Source of the DNA: Anaerolineales bacterium
Lineage (GTDB): Bacteria > Chloroflexota > Anaerolineae > Anaerolineales > UBA4823
NCBI GenBank assembly: GCA_016929095.1
Contig: JAFGJM010000060.1
Location: forward strand, 55,765 to 119,764
Direction of reading: 5' to 3'
Length of the DNA: 64,000 bases
In this document: in pieces, positions 25,759 through 33,333 of the stretch
Layout of the letters: each line of letters begins with the position of its first letter
Numbering within the stretch: position 1 is the stretch's first letter
The notes under the pieces: generated by a model
What the model was told of the DNA's origin: nothing
What the model saw: the letters and a program-made list of their open reading frames with translations, nothing else
Database searches by the model: none
Translations under genes and position numbers: made by a program

Positions 25759-25792
25759 AACGGAATCCCCCGGGTTGACATCAAAGCACAAT

Positions 25793-25999
25793 ATGAATCA
25801 TGAGAATAATCGAAAGACTCGTAAAAGGCAGGTGCACTTTATCAATGAAGATGGCATGGTTGCCTGTAATCCTGGTGATATAGAAGCCGCGAATCGGGCG
25901 CAGGATGAAGGGATTGCCACGACAAATGTGAGCGAGGTCACCTGCAAAAAATGCATTGCTATTCTTTATAAGCTATTGAAGGAAGGAAAAAATCCGTAA
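25793..25999 (+). CDS. small protein with CxxC motif, unknown function
   Basis: 68 aa from the ATG at 25793, shorter than the open frame, because the upstream part is antisense-like sequence of the RraA gene in another frame. It contains VHFINEDGMVACNPGDIEAA, RAQDEGIATTNVSEVTCKKCIAILYK: a Cys followed about 30 residues later by a CKKC pair, which looks like a small zinc-ribbon-like domain. I recall similar short hypothetical proteins but no named family. It begins 34 bases after the RraA-like stop. Confidence 0.6.
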   Translation: MNHENNRKTRKRQVHFINEDGMVACNPGDIEAANRAQDEGIATTNVSEVTCKKCIAILYKLLKEGKNP

Positions 26000-26026
26000 A
26001 TAGGGCGGCGATGTTAGCATGAGAAC

Positions 26027-26055
26027 TTGACATGGCCATAAAATGGCTGTATGCT
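26027..26055 (+). promoter_or_regulatory. repeated promoter, copy d (TTGACA-N17-TATGCT)
   Basis: TTGACA at 26027-26032 and TATGCT at 26050-26055, 17 bases apart, with ATGGCTGTATGCTG at the -10 side. It would drive the SnoaL-like gene at 26299 with a leader of about 240 bases that contains CCGGTTTGAG. Confidence 0.65.
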
Positions 26056-26298
26056 GTGTTTAAATTTGATATTGGTTAAGTATTAGTGGGATGATTTAAT
26101 AGTACCCGGTTTGAGCGCATTAAGAAAAAAAAGCGAATTATTTGCCAAATATCTCCCCAAGCAATCACGAATTACATTGAAAAATCAGGAAAATTGTGGT
26201 CAGGCGTTTTGTATATTAAACGCCATAAATAAATTCAAAAAAGGCGGCGCTGTAGTCCACTCAGCAATAGATGATTTCAAATAGTAAAGGAGAAAACT

Positions 26299-26727
26299 AT
26301 GACTGGCGAAGAAATGAAATCCACTATTCGTAAGATGAGCGATGACACCTGGCATAAGAGAAACCTCGATGATGCCTGTCGCCCCTACGCGGATGAAGTT
26401 GTGTTCTACCGCCCCCCATTTTCAGCTATGGTGGGTAAGCAAGCGGCGCGTGAAGATATCGAAGGGACCCTGACTGCTTTCACGGATACGAAAACAACCA
26501 TCCACGAAATGGTCGTTGAAGGCGATACCGTTATGGCACACTGGTCATGGAAGGCTGTACATACGGGCGATTTACATACGATGGGAATCCCTGCGACAGG
26601 TAAACAGGCGGAAGTTACCGGGTGTAGCGTTTATCACTTCAAAAATGGCAAAATTACGGAGCATTGGGAATATTGCGACGTGCTGGGCTTGATGCAGCAG
26701 CTCGGAGCTATTCCCGCATTTGCATAG
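26299..26727 (+). CDS. SnoaL-like/NTF2-fold protein
   Basis: 142 aa with AAAGGAG before the ATG. The alpha+beta cone fold of SnoaL/ketosteroid isomerase-like proteins is suggested by DVTWH..N..DACRPYADEVVFY-type helices at the start and by VEGDTVMAHWSWKAVHTG, IPATGKQAEVTGCSVYHF and GKITEHWEYCDVLGLMQQLG at the end. Such proteins isomerise or cyclise small hydrophobic substrates, or merely bind them. No partner gene suggests the substrate. Confidence 0.8.
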   Translation: MTGEEMKSTIRKMSDDTWHKRNLDDACRPYADEVVFYRPPFSAMVGKQAAREDIEGTLTAFTDTKTTIHEMVVEGDTVMAHWSWKAVHTGDLHTMGIPATGKQAEVTGCSVYHFKNGKITEHWEYCDVLGLMQQLGAIPAFA

Positions 26728-27186
26728 TGTAGAGTAATCGCACAACGAAATTTATTAACACAAAATTAGTAGAAAAAATAATACTCGGGTTTGGGTTCTC
26801 AAGCAGCGCAGGGTCATCATCAAAAGGTATGTTCTAAATCCGGGGGTTTAAACGCGGGTATTTAAATATAAATCCAATGGCTAGATTGATAATGGTATTG
26901 CCAGGCTTAATCACCGGTGAGAAATGAAAGCCGAAAGCGGCGATCCCAGTTTTAGGGTTGACACGCATAAAAATTGGCTGTATCCTGGGGTGGAACGAGG
27001 GATTGGCATAATTATGAGGGATGTTGTGAATATTCTCGATTTGAAATCAATGATAATAATTATCAATTGATTTATTGGGGTATATTTCACCAATCAATCG
27101 GGGTATACGGCAATGATGCGGGATCATTAATGGCTGGACCACACCATTAACCGCTCATCTAAAAAAAACAGAAAGGATGAAAGAAA
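26728..27186. other. intergenic region with repeated promoter and long leader
   Basis: 459 bases without a convincing gene. Promoter copy e is at 26958-26986; its leader contains ATTCTCGATTTGAAATC and an A/T-rich palindrome ATGATAATAATTATCAATTG near 27050. Just before the promoter is a decayed GGCGATCCC segment. Confidence 0.55.
26958..26986 (+). promoter_or_regulatory. repeated promoter, copy e (TTGACA-N17-TATCCT)
   Basis: TTGACA at 26958-26963 and TATCCT at 26981-26986, 17 bases apart, with TTGGCTGTATCCTG. One base differs from the other -10 copies. It precedes the gene at 27187 by about 200 bases. Confidence 0.6.
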
Positions 27187-27954
27187 ATGATGAATCCGGT
27201 GGCTTATGCCCAAACTTCAGACTCCGATAAACAACGTGTGTATCAACTTGGATTCTGGATTGCAATACTCACAGCGGTCGCTGCAATAGCCGCACTGGGG
27301 ATCGCGGTTACAACTGCCCCTGCTCGGTCGGGACCGAATTGCCCACCCCTGGTGGAAATGGGCGTTGTGGAATCGTGCATCGAGTTTCCCTATACAGACG
27401 TAGCAGCTTTTGTACCAATTGAATACATCTGGATGTATCCAGCATTTATGTTGGCATTGTTGTTCGTTGTGTTGGTTATCTGTATCCACCATGTCACAAC
27501 TGATAGAAAATTATATAGTCAAATTGCCCTGTCCTTTGCAGTAATTGCAGCAGCTACACACTCGATAAACTACTTTATCCAACTTGCGGTTATTCAACCC
27601 AGTCTCCTGCTAGGTGAATTCGAAGACCTGGTCCTTTTCTCTCAATACAATCCACATGGAATCTTCATTGCATTGGAAGCCCTTGGCTATCTGATGATGG
27701 GTTTATCCTTCTTATTCGTCGCCATCGTATTCGTCGGTCGTGACAAGCTCGAGCGGGCAATAAGGTTTGTTCTCATCACAGGTTCAATTTTGGCAATTGG
27801 AGGGCTGATTCTTTTAGCGGCGCTCTATGGATATGAGCTTGAATATCGATATGAGGTTCTTGCCATTATGATCGATTGGATTACATTGATCATCTCAGGC
27901 ATATTGTTGAGCGTGTTTTTCAAGCGCGCCGGGCGCATTGAGAATCTTAAGTAA
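27187..27954 (+). CDS. seven-helix-like membrane protein, unknown function
   Basis: 255 aa with AAAGGATG upstream. Six or seven hydrophobic segments; an exported loop after the first carries two Cys (GPNCPPLVEMGVVESCIEFP). Polar residues sit in the membrane part (ATHSINYFIQLAVIQPS, SQYNPHGIFIALEALGY). No family recognised. The flavodoxin gene starts 27 bases after its stop, suggesting a common transcript. Confidence 0.65.
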   Translation: MMNPVAYAQTSDSDKQRVYQLGFWIAILTAVAAIAALGIAVTTAPARSGPNCPPLVEMGVVESCIEFPYTDVAAFVPIEYIWMYPAFMLALLFVVLVICIHHVTTDRKLYSQIALSFAVIAAATHSINYFIQLAVIQPSLLLGEFEDLVLFSQYNPHGIFIALEALGYLMMGLSFLFVAIVFVGRDKLERAIRFVLITGSILAIGGLILLAALYGYELEYRYEVLAIMIDWITLIISGILLSVFFKRAGRIENLK

Positions 27955-27981
27955 TAATATGAAGCCAGAAAGGAAAGAGAG

Positions 27982-28503
27982 ATGAAAGCTGTTGTGATCT
28001 ATGAATCTTTGTGGGGAAATACCGCTGCCATCGCCCAGGCCATCGCCGCAGGCTTGGGAGGGGATGTGCAAGTGCTCTCGACCGCAGAGGCTTCACACGA
28101 GGTGATAGCAGAGGCTACCCTTATTGTAGCGGGTGCGCCAGTTCACTCAATGAGCCTCCCCACCGACCAGTCACGGGAATTGGCGCGGGGCGGCGATATG
28201 GGACCTGGCGGAGCGCTGCCCGATCTGTCGCACCCGAAAATGCGCACATGGCTTAAAGAGTTGCAGAAAAGCCATGGCAGCTCGGCTGCGTTTGACACAC
28301 GCGTGAATGCCTGGTATGGTAGAGGCTCAGCCTCGAAAATACTCAACGGATTAAAGCGGGCGGGATACATCCCAATTTCCAAGCCTCAGGGTTTCTTTGT
28401 CAGCGGGCATCCAATCAAACCGACAACAGATGGCGTGCTGTGCGATGGTGAAATCGAGCGGGCGCAGTTGTGGGGCATTGAACTTGCCAGAATGATGGCG
28501 TGA
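27982..28503 (+). CDS. flavodoxin-fold protein
   Basis: 173 aa with AAAGGAAAG 8 bases before the ATG. It begins MKAVVIYESLWGNTAAIAQA, the phosphate-binding loop of flavodoxins (ES-x-x-GNT), followed by TLIVAGAPVHSMS and a C-terminal SKPQGFFVSGHP strand. It binds FMN noncovalently and transfers electrons in the cytoplasm. Sequence between the second and third strands includes a Gly-rich loop (GGDMGPGGALPD) that is longer than in short-chain flavodoxins. It shares the promoter region of the membrane protein before it. Confidence 0.85.
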   Translation: MKAVVIYESLWGNTAAIAQAIAAGLGGDVQVLSTAEASHEVIAEATLIVAGAPVHSMSLPTDQSRELARGGDMGPGGALPDLSHPKMRTWLKELQKSHGSSAAFDTRVNAWYGRGSASKILNGLKRAGYIPISKPQGFFVSGHPIKPTTDGVLCDGEIERAQLWGIELARMMA

Positions 28504-28559
28504 GCGATTGTCGCCTACACAATCCGGTTGCAGGTGTCTGCCGCTTCAGGTTGGAGGGA

Positions 28560-28588
28560 TTGACAGGGGAATAAATTGGCTGTATGCT
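28560..28588 (+). promoter_or_regulatory. repeated promoter, copy f (TTGACA-N17-TATGCT)
   Basis: TTGACA at 28560-28565 and TATGCT at 28583-28588, 17 bases apart, with TTGGCTGTATGCT. It precedes the DUF5343-HEPN cassette, whose first ATG is at 28820. The rest of 28504-28819 is A/T-rich and shows no gene. Confidence 0.65.
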
Positions 28589-28819
28589 TAGATGGAATTA
28601 GGGATAGGTGAATTTGGGGAGAAAAATTATTGGTGCTTTTTGTTTATGATTACTAAGGGATAGTTATCAGTGGGTTTATCACAAAAAATTACACTGAATA
28701 ATTATTTTATAACTCAATTATTTAGCATAGTAAACAAATTGTTTGCAATCCGGCAATATAATCACCTAAATATTTATAAAAGTGTGGTAACAAAAACCTC
28801 AATGAAGGAGTAAGAGCCT

Positions 28820-29425
28820 ATGGCTGATTTCCCTTATACCCAAGTTACTGGAAAGTTGAAATCTTTTTTCGAGAAGATACAACAAATAGGTAAACCCGAA
28901 TTAATTGATAAGAAATGGCTTGCTTCAATTGGCTTAACAGCCTCCAATGACCCTACTATTGTACCAGTACTCAAATTTATTGATTTTGTAGATTCATCGT
29001 CCAAACCAACTGAAAGATGGATTGCGTATCGTGATAAAAGCCGTGCAAAAACGGTCTTAGCAGAAGGAATACGCAAAGGCTATGATGAACTTTTTCAAAC
29101 CTACCCCGATGCATATCGTCGAGGTGATAATGAATTAAAAGATTTTTTTACTATGCACACGTCTGCTGGTTTCCAAGCCATCTCAAAAACAGTTACTACC
29201 TTTAAAACTCTATGCGAACTTGCGGATTTTGAAGGGGTTAACAGGATTTTTCCTACTTCAACCCAAGTGATTCAGACAGAGAATAAAGTACCTGTAAAGA
29301 TTATGAAAGGCTCTGACGCTGGTGTTACGATTAATATCAATATTCAACTTACATTGCCGGACACAACAGATGAAAATGTATACAATAAACTGTTTGAAGC
29401 TATGAAGAAAAATCTTTTGTCGTAA
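28820..29425 (+). CDS. DUF5343 protein, first gene of an AT-rich three-gene cassette
   Basis: 201 aa with GGAG before the ATG. It begins FPYTQVTGKLKSFFEKIQQ, followed by WLASIGLTASNDPTIVPVLKFIDFVDSS, EGIRKGYDELFQTYPDAYRR and AGFQAISKTVTTFKTLCELADF, the pattern of DUF5343, a helical, probably winged-helix-like domain often found beside restriction or defence genes. A flexible linker leads to a short C-terminal beta region (GVTININIQLTLPD). The HEPN-like gene starts 11 bases later. The base composition is clearly richer in A/T than the flanking genes, so recent acquisition is likely. A DNA- or protein-sensing role is a guess. Confidence 0.75.
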   Translation: MADFPYTQVTGKLKSFFEKIQQIGKPELIDKKWLASIGLTASNDPTIVPVLKFIDFVDSSSKPTERWIAYRDKSRAKTVLAEGIRKGYDELFQTYPDAYRRGDNELKDFFTMHTSAGFQAISKTVTTFKTLCELADFEGVNRIFPTSTQVIQTENKVPVKIMKGSDAGVTININIQLTLPDTTDENVYNKLFEAMKKNLLS

Positions 29426-29436
29426 GGTATAAGGAA

Positions 29437-29976
29437 ATGATTGTTGAAATAACACGTAGTTTCAATAAAAAAGCCCTTAAATTTGAAGAAGAAGCTAACC
29501 AAATACTTTCTAAACAAGAGAGCTCGAATTCACGTATTATTTCACTTGACCAAACACGAACTCGATTAAAAGTATTATCACTTCAACAAGATGAGCTTTT
29601 CCAACAATCACTTACTTGTATTGAGAGAGGTGTTTTTCGTGCAGCCCATGTTATAGCTTGGGCTGGATTTATGGATTTTCTTGAACAGAAACTTTCCTCA
29701 GATGGGTTAATTAAAATCAAATCTGCAAGGGCAGGATGGAGTACCTATAAAACAATTGAGGATATTCGAGAAAATATTCCTGAATTCCAATTAATTGAAG
29801 TTGCACGAGATGTGGGATTGCTCACTAAGTCAAAAACAAAAACATTATTAGGATTGTTATCTAAGCGAAATGAATGTGCGCATCCCAGTGACTATGAACC
29901 TGGATTAAATGAAAGTCTTGGTTATGTTTCTGAGCTATTAAACAGAATTGAACTAATACATGCTAAGTCGCTTTAG
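29437..29976 (+). CDS. HEPN-like protein with Rx4H motif
   Basis: 179 aa, AAGGAA 6 bases before the ATG. It is all-helical: an N-terminal coiled coil (about 10-60), a helix with RAAHVIAWAGFMDFLEQKL and a C-terminal motif KRNECAHPSDYEPGLNESLG. R144-N-E-C-A-H149 fits the catalytic Rx4-6H motif of HEPN ribonucleases. HEPN proteins cut RNA in toxin-antitoxin, abortive-infection and CRISPR-associated systems. There is no MNT-type nucleotidyltransferase directly next to it; the closest protein with that fold is the one at 31473. It sits 11 bases after the DUF5343 gene, so they should act together. HEPN assignment rests on motif and helix content. Confidence 0.65.
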   Translation: MIVEITRSFNKKALKFEEEANQILSKQESSNSRIISLDQTRTRLKVLSLQQDELFQQSLTCIERGVFRAAHVIAWAGFMDFLEQKLSSDGLIKIKSARAGWSTYKTIEDIRENIPEFQLIEVARDVGLLTKSKTKTLLGLLSKRNECAHPSDYEPGLNESLGYVSELLNRIELIHAKSL

Positions 29977-30090
29977 ATATTCAAATAAATTTATATAAAA
30001 CGAAGTCTTGTATTCAACTAGTCGGCTTTTTTAATGAATTTAGCTGATTGTTGGGTAATTCTATCCATTAATTGATGAGAAAATCGAAAA

Positions 30091-30669
30091 ATGAAATCAA
30101 TACAATTAATTATCCCAACACCTGATTTGGTTATCCGAGCTGGTATCCGATTCGATATAGACGATCGCTATGGACCCGCTGATCGAATTTTATTAAATAT
30201 CTTCAATAGATATCCAAATAATATATCATTCGATGATGTGCTTATTAAAGTCACCTTATTAAATAGCCTATATACCACGAATATCTTTGCTTTTTGGGCG
30301 ATGGCTCAACATATCCACGAGTTAAATATTGATCCAGCATTAGATAAAAGCAACCTTAATATTATTGAGTCAATTGCAAATCTCAAAATAAAGGAAAAAA
30401 TTCGCCGCAATTATTCATTTGCTACTAAATATTGTAGTTGGCATAAACCTGAGGAATATCCAATTTATGATAGCCTAGTAGGTAAAATTCTAATCATTTA
30501 TAGAAATGAGTTTGCATTTGAGAAGTTTTATAATTCTGATTTACAAAACTACCTAAAATATAAGAATATCTATTCCTCATTTCAGAATTATTTTGGTCTT
30601 CAACAATTTTCTTTCAAACAAATAGATAAATTCTTATGGTTTTCAAGTAAGGATTTGAAAGTTGTTTAA
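30091..30669 (+). CDS. unrecognised protein, third gene of the DUF5343-HEPN cassette
   Basis: 192 aa. The middle carries a striking motif block, NYSFATKYCSWHKPEEYPIYDS, and the C-terminus reads SFKQIDKFLWFSSK; I recall both blocks from hypothetical proteins in accessory regions of many bacteria but cannot name the family. The sFAxKYCxxHxPxxYPIYDS motif, with Cys, two His and Asp, looks catalytic or metal-binding; a helical DNA-glycosylase-like fold is one possibility. It shares the low G+C composition of the two genes before it and lies 114 bases downstream, so it may be part of the same acquired unit. Confidence 0.6.
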   Translation: MKSIQLIIPTPDLVIRAGIRFDIDDRYGPADRILLNIFNRYPNNISFDDVLIKVTLLNSLYTTNIFAFWAMAQHIHELNIDPALDKSNLNIIESIANLKIKEKIRRNYSFATKYCSWHKPEEYPIYDSLVGKILIIYRNEFAFEKFYNSDLQNYLKYKNIYSSFQNYFGLQQFSFKQIDKFLWFSSKDLKVV

Positions 30670-30909
30670 AAACCTTTTTTGTCTTATAAAATATCTCTAA
30701 TTCCAAATATCCTTGCTCCTCTACCACTGAATAAACAAACTCTTAGCCAAAATCAAGCCCGCTGTCTGCCCCCCTTACTCACCTCATTTTCGCAAGCCCC
30801 TACCTGCCTCCCCCGCCCCTCTCTTTCCCCCCATTTTCGCAAGCCCCCACCTGCCTCCCCCAAAAATCGCAGATTTTTGGGGGAGGTGTGGAGGGGGTAG
30901 GGGAATGGG

Positions 30910-30985
30910 TTATTTCAACCCCTCCAAATACGCCTCGATCGTGGGTACGCCCATCAGTTTTTTGAGGAAGAAGCCATAACCAGCC
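30910..30985 (-). pseudogene. decayed C-terminal remnant of a nucleotidyltransferase-like gene
   Basis: 64 bases (30899-30962) are identical to 31462-31525, the end of the intact gene at 31473. On the minus strand the remnant still reads GFFLKKLMGVPTIEAYLEGL up to a stop, while the intact copy reads NNFFREKLMGVPTIEAYLEG. Beyond the identical stretch the sequence is similar at the protein level (FF-x-x-KLMGVP) but not at the DNA level, so this is what remains of a paralog rather than a simple copy. Confidence 0.7.
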
Positions 30986-31405
30986 AGACCCCACCCTCAG
31001 TCCCTCCCCGTCCACGGGGAGGGAAGCCATGCTGTTGTATCCTGTGGGTTGTCTTCTTGATCAACATCATTCCCCCTTGTGGCATTTCAGCACATTGATC
31101 AATGCCAATCACATCAATACTGCTATAGCAATGCAACAAACACCCTTCCCGCTTGCGGGGAGGGTTGGGGTGGGGTCATCATTAGCCTTGACATCTTTCG
31201 ACGGGCTCGGGGTAGGCGCTTTGCCATTGGTGCATAATGTATGTAGCAGTGATTCACGAATCGCGGCTACTGTATTTGGTAATTTGCTCTGTCCAACGGA
31301 CATTCCTGTCCCCCCCTTGTATTTCCCCCATTTGCGTAAGCCCCACCTGCCTCCCCCGCCCCCCTCTTTCCCCCCATTTTCGCAAGCCCCTACCTGCCTC
31401 CCCCG

Positions 31406-31454
31406 CCCCCCTCTTTCCCCCCATTTTCGCAGAAAATGGGGGGAAAGAGGGGGG
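31406..31454. repeat. perfect 23-base-arm palindrome
   Basis: Arms of C6-TCTTTCCCCCC-ATTTTC and its exact complement flank the loop GCA. It ends 18 bases before the stop codon of the minus-strand gene at 31473, so it could act as that gene's transcript-end hairpin. It is also a member of the local palindrome family. Confidence 0.75.
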
Positions 31455-31472
31455 TAAGGACAGGGGAATGGG

Positions 31473-32780
31473 TTATTTCAACCCCTCCAAATACGCCTCG
31501 ATCGTGGGTACGCCCATCAGTTTTTCGCGGAAGAAATTATTCACGATATTGATGATCTCCGCCCGGGCGGCGTTGGCTTGCGGTGAAAGCTCGCCGCGGT
31601 TAATATCATCCACCAGCAACCCCCGGAAATTGAGCAGCATGCGCACGATCTCCACTTCTTTGGCGCCTTCCAGCGCCGAGGTCACACCCACGATCAGCTC
31701 ATCTGCCTGGCTCAGGATGGTGGATTGGTCGATTTCCGAACCGGGCTGAAAGCTCTCGTCCACGGTGCGGATGAGCGCCCCGATCTGGTAAAGGATGGTG
31801 GCGGGCTCATCGAACAATTCCCGCAGATAGGCGGCGTCGGTGTAGCGCCCGGTGAGGCGGAAGATGTTGTAAAGGCGCTTGGCGGCTTTGCCGTAGTTCG
31901 GGTCTTTGGAGGTATATTTCTTGACTTCTTTTTCCAGTTGCGCCACATAATCGTCCAGGGCGTCGCCGGAAACGTGCTTGACCAGTTTGCTGAACACAGG
32001 GATAGACTCGGCATCCAGGTACACTTCCTGGAAGTAACCGTCCAGGTAGCCATCCAGGGGAGTAACCTGCCCGTCCGGCGCTTCCCAGGTCACATCCAGC
32101 ATATTGCTGGCATTCACCAGCTGCTTACGCACCGGGTCGGCAACCACCCAATCCAGTTTGCACCAGCCCGGGTCGTGGGAAGCCGCTTCCCAGGTAATGG
32201 CAGCTTTTGCCCCGTTCGGGGTTTGCCCCTCGATTTTTCCGGCTTTAATTTCGGGTGGATACCAACAGATGGGGCTGCCCTGTTTTTCGAGTTTATCGCC
32301 TCGCCGAATGTCAAAGGGAAACGAGCCGAATTTTACTTCGATGAGCTGGTAGGTATCGCCTTTGAGGGTGGAAAGCGCCTTATCGCGCATGATATCCGCC
32401 AGAATGGTGCAGGCTTCTTCTTTACTTGGGGCGATGATATTGACCCGCTCGAAGTAGTCGGCATCGCCGGGGTAGGTCTGGATCTTGGATTGCGCTGCCG
32501 AGCCGGATAACGCCAGGGCGGTTTCAACCTTGCCGGGGATATCATTAAATTCCACCAGCCTGCCAACCTGGCGGAAATGCGCCAGATCGGCATCGTCGAA
32601 ATCCAGCATGGTGACGGCGTGCCCGAAAATGCCCGTCCGAACATCCATGTCAATGTTCGATCGTCCTTGCGCCGAAACTGCGGCTAACCATTGCAGCGCG
32701 TCGCCTTCGTCCATCTCCACGCCCAGGCGCTGCGCCGATTCAAGGATTTTCTTCAATTCGTCTTGATAATCGTTGCTCAT
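31473..32780 (-). CDS. nucleotidyltransferase-like protein, unknown function
   Basis: 435 aa with GGAGG 8 bases before the ATG. I recognise no named family, but residues 90-112 (ALSGSAAQSKIQTYPGDADY) fit the DNA polymerase beta-type nucleotidyltransferase pattern: G93-S94, then D106-A-D108 after 11 residues, with D210 in CKLDWVV as a candidate third carboxylate. The C-terminal half is helical (KAAKRLYNIFRLTGRYTDAA), as in two-domain nucleotidyltransferases. It begins 4 bases after the stop of a DEDDh exonuclease gene, so the pair is translated together. Function may be RNA or nucleotide modification. A decayed paralog of its tail lies downstream. Confidence 0.6.
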   Translation of the reverse strand: MSNDYQDELKKILESAQRLGVEMDEGDALQWLAAVSAQGRSNIDMDVRTGIFGHAVTMLDFDDADLAHFRQVGRLVEFNDIPGKVETALALSGSAAQSKIQTYPGDADYFERVNIIAPSKEEACTILADIMRDKALSTLKGDTYQLIEVKFGSFPFDIRRGDKLEKQGSPICWYPPEIKAGKIEGQTPNGAKAAITWEAASHDPGWCKLDWVVADPVRKQLVNASNMLDVTWEAPDGQVTPLDGYLDGYFQEVYLDAESIPVFSKLVKHVSGDALDDYVAQLEKEVKKYTSKDPNYGKAAKRLYNIFRLTGRYTDAAYLRELFDEPATILYQIGALIRTVDESFQPGSEIDQSTILSQADELIVGVTSALEGAKEVEIVRMLLNFRGLLVDDINRGELSPQANAARAEIINIVNNFFREKLMGVPTIEAYLEGLK

Positions 32781-32784
32781 GTCA

Positions 32785-33333
32785 TTATCCTCCAGATTCT
32801 TTAAGCAGAATTTTCAATAAAGCTGCCTGTTGAAGGGCATCGTCCAGGGCATGATGGCTAAGAGGTGCATTGATCCCTAGCGATTCACAGATTTTATGAT
32901 ATGAAGTTTCGTCCCAGCTTGTCTTGAAGATGCCCATATAAAGGGCTTTGATGTCCAGTGCTTTATGCCCGAAGGGGTTGTGTCCCAGGTAACGCAAAAA
33001 ATAATCGTTCACAAACATCCAATCGAAGGGGGCGTTGAAGGCGGCAAAAACCGACTGCATATTTTGGGGCGTTACACTGTGGACCCATTGCTCGAATTGA
33101 TGCAGCGCCTCTTCGACCGGGACGCCGGTCTCTTGTAGTGATTCCAGGGATAAGCCGCTGATTGCCAGGGCTTCGGGTCGATATTTGACACTGGTTGGTT
33201 TAAGTTCGATATAGAAGGTTTGGGGCGGTTCGTCGAGCGTGCAGGCGCCGATGGATAATAAGGCATAATCGGCGGGGTTTGCCCCGGAGGTTTCCACGTC
33301 TACGCTGATGAAGAATTCGTCGGATTGTGTCAT
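32785..33333 (-). CDS. DEDDh 3'-5' exonuclease (DnaQ/RNase T-like)
   Basis: 182 aa, a single exonuclease domain. All motifs are present: Exo I D12-x-E14 (SVDVETSG), Exo II D104 (AFNAPFDWMFV) and Exo III H160-x4-D165 (SHHALDDA). The central motif YRPEALAISGLS is also family-typical. It removes nucleotides from DNA or RNA 3' ends using two metal ions, in the cytoplasm. There is no polymerase or BRCT domain, so it is a stand-alone nuclease like RNase T or oligoribonuclease-type proteins. It is the first gene of a pair with the nucleotidyltransferase-like protein. Confidence 0.88.
   Translation of the reverse strand: MTQSDEFFISVDVETSGANPADYALLSIGACTLDEPPQTFYIELKPTSVKYRPEALAISGLSLESLQETGVPVEEALHQFEQWVHSVTPQNMQSVFAAFNAPFDWMFVNDYFLRYLGHNPFGHKALDIKALYMGIFKTSWDETSYHKICESLGINAPLSHHALDDALQQAALLKILLKESGG

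Larger units (their letters stand above)
30670..31472. repeat. C-rich palindromic repeat field
   Basis: About 800 bases with no intact gene. It is built from C-rich units (CCTACCTGCCTCCCCCGCCC, TTTCCCCCCATTTTCGCAAG) repeated at least four times. Large perfect palindromes sit inside: 30854-30886 (15-base arms, loop GCA), 31001-31024 (10-base arms, loop TCCA) and 31406-31454 (23-base arms, loop GCA). The two with GCA loops share the central core TCGCAGA. A decayed copy of the tail of the next gene lies at 30910-30985. Confidence 0.7.

Noticed and set aside
28820..30669. The three AT-rich genes as a classical HEPN-MNT toxin-antitoxin pair
   Set aside because: Neither neighbour of the HEPN-like protein has the short MNT nucleotidyltransferase motif (GSxxxGxxxxxSDxD); the nucleotidyltransferase-like protein at 31473 is on the other strand and is a different, longer protein.
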